A stretch of DNA of 38,222 nt from CAYTZH01 sp964442285 (lineage in GTDB: Bacteria; Myxococcota_A; UBA9160; JAFDET01): positions 1 to 38,222 of the forward strand of contig CAYTZH010000044.1 of NCBI GenBank assembly GCA_964442285.1, given 5' to 3'. The notes beneath the pieces are model-generated. The model was given only the letters and a program-made list of their open reading frames with translations, searched no databases and was not told the DNA's origin. The position numbers and the translations under genes are program-made. Below, piece after piece: positions 33,681 to 38,222 of the stretch. Every line of letters starts with the position of its first letter. Within the stretch, counting starts at the first letter, position 1.

Positions 33681-33962
33681 TCAGAAGCGGACCTCGAAGT
33701 CGTCGAGCCCCTCGATCGGCTCGTCAGCACGCTCCAGGTCGTCCACCCGGGCCCACGGCGGGCCCCGTCGACACCAGGCGACCGCCGCCTCCACGGCCTC
33801 GGCCGGCCCCTCGAAGACGGCCTCGACGCTGCCGTCGGGCCGGTTGCGCACCCAGCCCGCCACGCGCAAGGCGCGGGCCTGGCTCCGGGTCGAGGCGCGG
33901 AAGGCCACCCCCTGCACCCGGCCTCGGACCACCACCCGGCAGCGCACCTCCGACCCGCCCAC
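33681..33962 (-). CDS. acyP: Acylphosphatase
   Basis: 93 residues from a GTG at 33962. The acylphosphatase signature is clear: VRGRVQGVAFRASTRSQA with the phosphate-binding loop and catalytic Arg, then GWVRNRPDGSVEAVFEG with the catalytic Asn. The remaining fold is a small ferredoxin-like alpha/beta sandwich. It hydrolyses acyl phosphates such as carbamoyl phosphate or 1,3-bisphosphoglycerate; a biological role is not assigned. Its stop overlaps the candidate CTG start of the molybdenum-carrier-like gene, so the two are probably cotranscribed. It is divergent from the M20 gene, with 97 bases between starts. Confidence 0.92.
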   Translation of the reverse strand: MGGSEVRCRVVVRGRVQGVAFRASTRSQARALRVAGWVRNRPDGSVEAVFEGPAEAVEAAVAWCRRGPPWARVDDLERADEPIEGLDDFEVRF

Positions 33963-34035
33963 GCCGCGATCGTCCTCCCTCGCCCCGGTGGCTCTCGTCC
34001 CCCCGCCCCGGATTTTCCTCGCTCGCCTCGCTGCC

Positions 34036-34041
34036 TACAAT
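34036..34041 (+). promoter_or_regulatory. -10 element upstream of the M20 amidohydrolase gene
   Basis: TACAAT at 34036-34041, followed 18 bases later by the ATG, with GGAG at 34051-34054 as ribosome binding site. A TTTTCC at 34013-34018 is at -35 spacing but is a weak match. In a GC-rich background the AT-rich hexamer stands out. Confidence 0.5.
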
Positions 34042-34059
34042 GGCTTGCGAGGAGACCCC

Positions 34060-35262
34060 ATGACCCCCCCCGATCTCTCGAGCCTGCTCTCCGACGCCGA
34101 GGACCTCCTCCCCGAGGTCTCGAGCCTGCGGCGCGCCCTCCACGCCGCGCCCGAGCTCGGCCTCGAGCTTCCCGCCACCCAGGCCAAGGTGCTCGGTGCC
34201 ATCGAGGGCCTGGACCTCGAGATCTCCACGGGCGGCAGCACCAGCGCCGTGGTCGCCACCCTGCGCGGGGGACGACCCGGACCGACGGTGCTGCTGCGGG
34301 CCGACATGGATGCGCTGCCCATGCCGGAGGACACCGGACTCGACTACGCCTCCCGCCACGAGGGCCGCATGCACGCCTGCGGACACGACGCCCACACCGC
34401 CATGCTGGTGGGCGCCGCGCACCTGCTGGCCCGGCGTCGGGAGACCCTGCCCGGATCGGTGGTGCTGCTGTTCCAGCCCGGCGAGGAGGGGTTCGGCGGC
34501 GCACGCATCCTGGTGGAGGACGAGGGCCTGCTGGAGCGCGAGCCCCGGCCCGAGGCGGCCTTCGCCATCCATGTGGACCCCACCCTGCGCGCCGGAACGG
34601 TCGCCACGCGGCCCGGGCCCCTGCTGGCCTGCACCGACGTCTTCTCCATCGAGCTGACGGGGCGCGGCGGCCACGCCTCGATGCCCCATCACGCAGTCGA
34701 TCCGATCCCCGTGGCCTGCGAGCTGGTGGGGGCGCTCCAGAGCCTGGTGACCCGGCGGGTGGACGTCTTCGACCCGGCGGTGCTCTCGGTGACGAAGATC
34801 GAGTCGGGCTCCACCCACAACGTGATCCCCGAGCGGGCCCAGCTCATCGGCACGACCCGGGCCGTGTCCGAGCCGGTGCGGATGCGCCTGCGCGAGGGGA
34901 TCGAGCGGATCGCCCGCGGCGTGTGCGCGGCCCACGAGGTCGAGGCAAAGGTCTTCTTCGTGCCCGGCTATCCGGTCACGGTGAACGACGCGGACTTCAC
35001 GCGCTTCACCCGGGACACGGCGCAGTCGCTGCTGGGCGAGGAGCGGATCCTCGACATGCACGCCCCCATCATGGGCGCCGAGGACTTCTCCTACATCCTC
35101 CAGAAGGTGCCCGGGGCGATGGTCTTCCTGGGCGCGCGGGTGGAGGGCGGCCCGGGCCACCCGATCCACTCGAACCGCATGGTGCTCGAGGAGCGCGCCA
35201 TGGTGTCGGGCATGGCCCTGCATGCCGCCATCGCCCAGCGCTTCCTCGAATCCCGCGGCTAG
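34060..35262 (+). CDS. M20-family amidohydrolase (aminoacylase/IAA-amino acid hydrolase type)
   Basis: 400 residues from ATG 34060. The M20D pattern is complete: LRRALHAAPELGLELPATQ, GPTVLLRADMDALPMPEDTG, the metal site in HACGHDAHTAMLVGAAHLL, catalytic EE in LFQPGEEGFGGARILVEDEG, lid-domain GRGGHASMPHHAVDPI, and the late metal His region GAEDFSYILQKVPG. It probably removes an acyl group from an amino acid or small conjugate, using two metal ions (Zn, Mn or Co). No signal peptide, so cytoplasmic. It stands alone with its own promoter and is followed after 74 bases by the papain-fold gene. Given the peptide importers upstream a peptide-catabolic role is tempting, but it is far away and this is speculation. 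Confidence 0.93.
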   Translation: MTPPDLSSLLSDAEDLLPEVSSLRRALHAAPELGLELPATQAKVLGAIEGLDLEISTGGSTSAVVATLRGGRPGPTVLLRADMDALPMPEDTGLDYASRHEGRMHACGHDAHTAMLVGAAHLLARRRETLPGSVVLLFQPGEEGFGGARILVEDEGLLEREPRPEAAFAIHVDPTLRAGTVATRPGPLLACTDVFSIELTGRGGHASMPHHAVDPIPVACELVGALQSLVTRRVDVFDPAVLSVTKIESGSTHNVIPERAQLIGTTRAVSEPVRMRLREGIERIARGVCAAHEVEAKVFFVPGYPVTVNDADFTRFTRDTAQSLLGEERILDMHAPIMGAEDFSYILQKVPGAMVFLGARVEGGPGHPIHSNRMVLEERAMVSGMALHAAIAQRFLESRG

Positions 35263-35336
35263 CCCCGCGGCGCCTATGCGCCGGGTCACAGCGGTGTCGC
35301 GCCGTCCGCGCTCTCATCGTGCTGGAGGGCGCAGTC

Positions 35337-35828
35337 ATGGCCTACACCTGGTCGGTTCCGCTCATCGCCCAGCCCACCCCGGATCTGTGCTGGAAGGCGG
35401 GCGTGGCGATGATGTACGAGTGGCGTCACCGGAGCCAGAAGAAGCGGGCGCGCGATCGGGACTTCAAGCAGAAGGGCGGATTCCTCGCCACGCTCCGGCG
35501 GGGCCTCAGCGACGTGGAGCTGAACATCCTGGCGCGGAGGCTCGGGATGCACACGAGCCAGGGGATGTCGGCCGACGCGCTGCAGAAGCACCTGGGGCGG
35601 GGCCCCGTGCTGACCGTGCTGAGCGCGGGCTCCTACCAGGGCCGCCCCAATCGACATGCGGTCGTCGTGGTGAGCCCCCGGCCGAGCGGGCTCCAGGGCA
35701 TGGACTACGAGGTGGCCGACCCCTGCGCGGCCTCGGCCGGCGCGGCCTGCGTGGCGGGCACGCGCCTCGTGGCGGGTGGTCAGGTGGAGTCGACCGTCGC
35801 CAACGGCTTCAGCTGGTTCTGGTCCTGA
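35337..35828 (+). CDS. Papain-like cysteine protease, AvrRpt2/C70 type
   Basis: 163 residues from ATG 35337, with GGAGGG seven bases upstream. The N-terminus VPLIAQPTPDLCWKAGVAMMYEWR has the oxyanion Gln12 and the catalytic Cys18 followed by Trp, as in AvrRpt2 and related papain-fold proteins. The second half offers His107 in NRHAVVVV and Asp128 in DYEVADPCA to complete the triad. The family is best known from plant-pathogen effectors, but many members are small bacterial proteins of unknown role, some in toxin or polymorphic-toxin contexts. There is no signal peptide or obvious secretion tag and no immunity-like gene next to it. A basic stretch (HRSQKKRARDRDFKQK) lies at 31-46. Function is inferred from fold only. 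Confidence 0.75.
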   Translation: MAYTWSVPLIAQPTPDLCWKAGVAMMYEWRHRSQKKRARDRDFKQKGGFLATLRRGLSDVELNILARRLGMHTSQGMSADALQKHLGRGPVLTVLSAGSYQGRPNRHAVVVVSPRPSGLQGMDYEVADPCAASAGAACVAGTRLVAGGQVESTVANGFSWFWS

Positions 35829-35838
35829 TCCGGAGCCG

Positions 35839-36684
35839 CTAGCGGCCCTCGAACTTCGGCGGACGCTTCTCCAGGAACGACGCGACCCCCTCGCGGAAGT
35901 CGTGGCCGGCCATGAGCGGCAGCAGCTGCAGGTAGACGTGGTGCACGTTGGCCTGGAAGGTCTCCTCCAGGCCGAGGCGCATCATCCGCTTGGTGGCCTG
36001 CACCGCCAGGGGCGCGTTGTCGGCGATCTCCCGGGCCAGGGCGAGGGTGCGCTCGAGGCACTCGCCGTCGGGCACCACCTCCGAGACGAGGCCCAGCTCC
36101 CGGGCCTCCGGCGCCCGCAGGGTGCGACCGCGGAAGGCGATGTCGCAGGCCTTCTCCCAGCCCACCAGCCGGGGCAGGAGCCAGGTGCCGCCGGACTCGG
36201 GCACGATGTTGCGCTTGGTGAAGGCCGCGGCGAGCTTGGCGCTCTCCGCCGCCACCCGGATGTCGCAGCCCAGGGCCAGGTCGAGCCCGTAGCCCGCCGC
36301 CGCCCCGTTGAGGGCGCAGAGGGTGGGCTTGTCGGTCTCGTGCAGGACCACCGGCGGTGCGTGGCGCAGGTCGAAGCGCGCCGGACCGAGGCCGCCGCCT
36401 CCGCCGATGCCGGTGCCGGCGGCCGCGGCCTTCAGGTCGAGGCCCGCGCAGAAGCCCCGGCCCGCCCCGGTGAGGACGACGACCCGCACGTCCCGCTCGC
36501 CGTCCAGCCCCAGCAGGACCTCCGAGAGGGCGTTCAGCATCTTCGCCGTGATGGCGTTGAGTCGCTCGGGACGGTTCAGGGTCACCAGCGCCACGGCGTC
36601 CTTCCGCTCGACGAGGACCTCGGCGTCCGCGCTGGGCGCGTCTTCCGATACGGCTTCCGACACGGGGCACCTCCGGGCCGCCAT
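35839..36684 (-). CDS. Enoyl-CoA hydratase/isomerase (crotonase) family protein
   Basis: 281 residues from ATG 36684. A GTG at 36663 with GGAGG six bases upstream may be the true start and would give 274 residues. Crotonase fold: VALVTLNRPERLNAIT, oxyanion-hole segment GAGRGFCAGLDL, then NGAAAGYGLDLALGCDIRVA, and PESGGTWLLPRLVG. Classical hydratases keep a Glu in the GGG-CELA segment and one in QPE; here these are Asp and Phe by alignment. The Glu in PESGGTWLLPR falls where PaaG-like isomerases have Asp. An isomerase or non-standard acyl-CoA reaction is therefore as likely as hydration. Cytoplasmic. It faces the papain-fold gene tail to tail. Confidence 0.88.
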   Translation of the reverse strand: MAARRCPVSEAVSEDAPSADAEVLVERKDAVALVTLNRPERLNAITAKMLNALSEVLLGLDGERDVRVVVLTGAGRGFCAGLDLKAAAAGTGIGGGGGLGPARFDLRHAPPVVLHETDKPTLCALNGAAAGYGLDLALGCDIRVAAESAKLAAAFTKRNIVPESGGTWLLPRLVGWEKACDIAFRGRTLRAPEARELGLVSEVVPDGECLERTLALAREIADNAPLAVQATKRMMRLGLEETFQANVHHVYLQLLPLMAGHDFREGVASFLEKRPPKFEGR

Positions 36685-36730
36685 TCATGGCGCGCCTCCG
36701 GCCGCAGACGCTAGGGGAGGGGGCGTCGCA

Positions 36731-36760
36731 TTGACAAGCCTGGCCGTGCTCGCCCAGCAT
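36731..36760 (+). promoter_or_regulatory. Promoter of the 36768 gene
   Basis: A perfect -35 TTGACA at 36731-36736, an 18-base spacer, then CAGCAT at 36755-36760. The ATG at 36768 is seven bases after the -10, so transcription would start at the ATG or a base from it. The -10 is a weak match but the -35 is exact. Confidence 0.5.
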
Positions 36761-36767
36761 CACGGCC

Positions 36768-37178
36768 ATGGGGGACGGAGGGCTCTCGGCCCGGGGAGCG
36801 CGCACGTTCTACAACGTCGCGGACGCGCTGGTCCCGCCCGGCCCGGGCCCCGCGGGCGCGCCGGGGGCGGGCGACGTCGATCTCCTGCCCGCGCTGCATC
36901 GACGCTGGACCCAGGGGGCGACGCCACGCGGGTCCCAAGGGGCGATGCCCCCGGCCTGCACGGTGGAGCGCTGGCTCGCCCGGATCGAGCGGGCGCCGCG
37001 CCTGCGGCTTCGCCCCCGTTTCTCGAAGCTCCCGCGCGAGGAGCGCGTGCGGCTGCTGGCCCGCTGGGAGGACAGCCCCTGGCCGGCGCGCCGGGCGGCG
37101 GCCCGGGGGCTGCGGGAGCTCGTGACCGAGCTCTGGGAGACGGCGCGCGCCCCGGATCAATCCTTGGGCGGGGCGTAG
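36768..37178 (+). CDS. Small protein resembling the GMC-oxidoreductase-associated N-terminal domain
   Basis: 136 residues from ATG 36768. An early FYNVADALVPPGPG segment, a middle CTVERWLARIERAPRL stretch, then FSKLPREERVRLLARWEDSP and a RRAAARGLRELVTELWE helix. This pattern (valine-rich start with VPPG, later FS-LP-EER-LL-RW) resembles the alpha-helical domain that precedes some GMC-type oxidoreductases or gluconate dehydrogenase subunit 3-like proteins. The assignment is tentative, and no GMC oxidoreductase lies in this window. A Gly/Pro/Ala-rich loop occupies about 25-65. Its last 22 bases overlap the convergent rpoH gene, so the two coding regions share DNA at their 3' ends. Confidence 0.6.
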   Translation: MGDGGLSARGARTFYNVADALVPPGPGPAGAPGAGDVDLLPALHRRWTQGATPRGSQGAMPPACTVERWLARIERAPRLRLRPRFSKLPREERVRLLARWEDSPWPARRAAARGLRELVTELWETARAPDQSLGGA

Positions 37179-38122
37179 TACTCGAAGTCCACCAGGTTGT
37201 GCTTCAGGTGCTCGCGCAGGCGCGAGACCACGGCCTTCTCGATCTGGCGCACGCGCTCCCGGGTCAGGCCGAACTCGTCGCCCAGCTCCTGGAGGGTCTT
37301 CGGCTCCTCGGACAGGATCCGCTCCCGGACGATGCGCGCCTCGCGCTCGTCCAGGGTCTCCAGGAAGTCGCGGGTCTTCTCCATGAACACCCGACGCAGC
37401 TCCGCGTCGCCGACCGACTCGTCGGCCGCCACCGACTCGGCCGGCACGAAGTCGCCCCAGGTGCTTCGGCCGTCGTCGTCGCCGCGCACGGGCGCATCGA
37501 TGGAGAGGTCGCTCTGGCCGAGTCGGTTCTCCATGTCGATCACGTCGGCCTCGGAGACGTCGAGGCGCTCGGCCAGCAGCTTGGGCTCCACCCGGAACCC
37601 CTGTCGCTCGAGGGAACGCTTCTCCTTGTTGAGGCGGAAGAAGAGCTTGCGCTCCGCCCGGGTGGTGCCCATCCGGACCAGTCGGATGTTGTCGATCAGG
37701 TACTTCAGGATGTACGCCCGGATCCAGTAGACGGCGTAGGTGGAGAGCTTCACCCCCTGATAGGGGTCGTAGCGCTTGACCGCCTGCATGAGCCCCACGT
37801 TCCCCTCCTGGACCAGGTCGAGCACCTGGGTCCAGGCGCGCCGGTACTCCATGGCGATCTTCACCACCAGGCGGAGGTTGGCCAGCACGAGCTGCCGGGC
37901 CGCGTCGAGGTCTCCCTCCTCGACGTAGCGGACCGCCAGGGCGTGCTCCTCCTCCCGCGAGATCGGCGCGTGCAGGCGCAGCTGCGCCAGGTACTGGGTG
38001 AGGGCGTCGGGGACCTCGAGGCCGCGCTCGACGGGCGCGGGGAGCGCCTCGGGCGACGCGGGGAGCGCCTCGGGCGACGCGGGGACCGGCAGGTGGGCGT
38101 CGTCGGAGCGCTTCTCGTTCAC
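37157..38122 (-). CDS. rpoH: RNA polymerase sigma-32 type factor
   Basis: 321 residues from a GTG at 38122, with GGAGGGA five bases upstream. Sigma region 1.2 (LTQYLAQLRLHAPISREEEHAL), region 2 (RQLVLANLRLVVKIAMEYRRAW, DLVQEGNVGLMQAVKRYDPYQGVKLSTYAVYWIRAYI), region 3, and region 4 with the TLQELGDEFGLTRERVRQIEKAVVSRLREHL helix-turn-helix. No long region 1.1, and the RpoH-box-like segment KLFFRLNKEKRSL between regions 2 and 3, support RpoH (heat-shock sigma) rather than RpoD or RpoS. It directs RNA polymerase to heat-shock promoters. The N-terminus carries a duplicated SPEALPA heptad. Convergent overlap of 22 bases with the preceding gene. Confidence 0.93.
   Translation of the reverse strand: MNEKRSDDAHLPVPASPEALPASPEALPAPVERGLEVPDALTQYLAQLRLHAPISREEEHALAVRYVEEGDLDAARQLVLANLRLVVKIAMEYRRAWTQVLDLVQEGNVGLMQAVKRYDPYQGVKLSTYAVYWIRAYILKYLIDNIRLVRMGTTRAERKLFFRLNKEKRSLERQGFRVEPKLLAERLDVSEADVIDMENRLGQSDLSIDAPVRGDDDGRSTWGDFVPAESVAADESVGDAELRRVFMEKTRDFLETLDEREARIVRERILSEEPKTLQELGDEFGLTRERVRQIEKAVVSRLREHLKHNLVDFEYYAPPKD
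38039..38080 (-). repeat. 21-nt direct repeat, two copies, N-terminal region of rpoH
   Basis: Units 38039-38059 and 38060-38080 are identical and encode a SPEALPA heptad twice, close to the start of the protein and before sigma region 1.2. Relatives normally lack this stretch. Confidence 0.9.
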
Positions 38123-38141
38123 GAGTCCCTCCGAAGCGCCG

Positions 38142-38147
38142 AGCCTA
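38142..38147 (-). promoter_or_regulatory. -10-like element upstream of rpoH
   Basis: Minus-strand TAGGCT, preceded by TGC (extended -10 form), 19 bases before the GTG. The predicted leader is about 13 bases and contains the ribosome binding site. The string GCTAGGCTCG also occurs upstream of moaDE. No convincing -35. Confidence 0.4.
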
Positions 38148-38195
38148 GCAGACGACGAGAGCCCGGGTCGCGCGGCGGCGGCCCGGGCCCTCGGG

Positions 38196-38222
38196 ATGCG
38201 GAAGCAGCTGCGCTACTTCTTC
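38196..38222 (+). CDS. Possible start of a further gene (first nine codons)
   Basis: An ATG at 38196 opens nine codons to the end of the window (MRKQLRYFF). The basic start followed by aromatic residues would fit a membrane or secreted protein. There is no clear ribosome binding site beyond CTCGGG, and nine codons are too few to confirm a gene. Confidence 0.25.

Noticed and set aside
35268..35283. Small CGGCGC/GCGCCG hairpin after the M20 gene, considered as a terminator
   Set aside because: A 6-bp stem without T-tract is too weak a signal in this background.

Overview
This is a very GC-rich (roughly 70% or more), gene-dense chromosomal window from a Gram-negative bacterium. Outer-membrane-type lipoproteins, a WaaG-like glycosyltransferase with LPS-core-type kinases, RpoH, a bactofilin, Gld-type ABC genes and a Lys/Arg/Ala-rich histone H1-like tail together suggest a deltaproteobacterial lineage such as Myxococcota or a relative. 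That placement is inference; no rRNA or tRNA gene is present. There is no IS element, prophage or CRISPR array, and no gene-free stretch longer than about 190 bases.

Layout. (1) 1-15752, plus strand: one apparent polycistron in which almost every stop overlaps the next start. It holds the end of cysC (APS kinase), a TPR lipoprotein, a LolB/DUF4292-like lipoprotein and two complete peptide-type ABC importers in tandem (binding protein, two permeases, two ATPases each). The first importer is unusual: its permeases carry large insertions, and its second ATPase is fused to a transmembrane helix plus a GspG-like pseudopilin domain. (2) 15865-16845: a stand-alone MshEN protein with the c-di-GMP-binding motif. 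(3) 16885-19894, minus strand: a small orphan, a protein with two complete LPS-kinase-like domains, and a WaaG-like glycosyltransferase. (4) 20082-25405, plus strand: a TetR regulator overlapping gldA, then gldF, gldG and a DUF4340 gene. (5) 25415-27899, minus strand: holB-tatD-suhB. (6) 28018-30538: rhomboid protease, bactofilin, a histone-tail/EF-Tu-domain-II fusion, and a NifU-like Fe-S scaffold protein. (7) 30613-33962: MoaD-MoaE fusion, MoaB, a DUF4124/gluzincin protein, and on the minus strand a molybdenum-carrier-like protein with acylphosphatase. (8) 34060-38222: M20 amidohydrolase, a C70/AvrRpt2-like papain-fold protein, a crotonase, a small GMC-associated-like protein, and rpoH.

Two features run through the window. 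First, short tandem duplications (21-32 nt units) sit preferentially at gene boundaries: over stop/start overlaps, in divergent promoter regions, or near the ends of coding regions. At 12881-12946 one such repeat gives four in-frame GTG start codons. Second, several genes have a -10-like hexamer only 5-8 nt before the start codon, which predicts leaderless transcripts (rhomboid, moaDE, nifU-like, holB, glycosyltransferase, the 36768 gene).

The strongest candidates for something undescribed are the ABC-ATPase/pseudopilin fusion within importer A, the histone-H1-like/translation-factor-domain fusion, the twin-kinase LPS protein, and the free-standing c-di-GMP-type MshEN protein.
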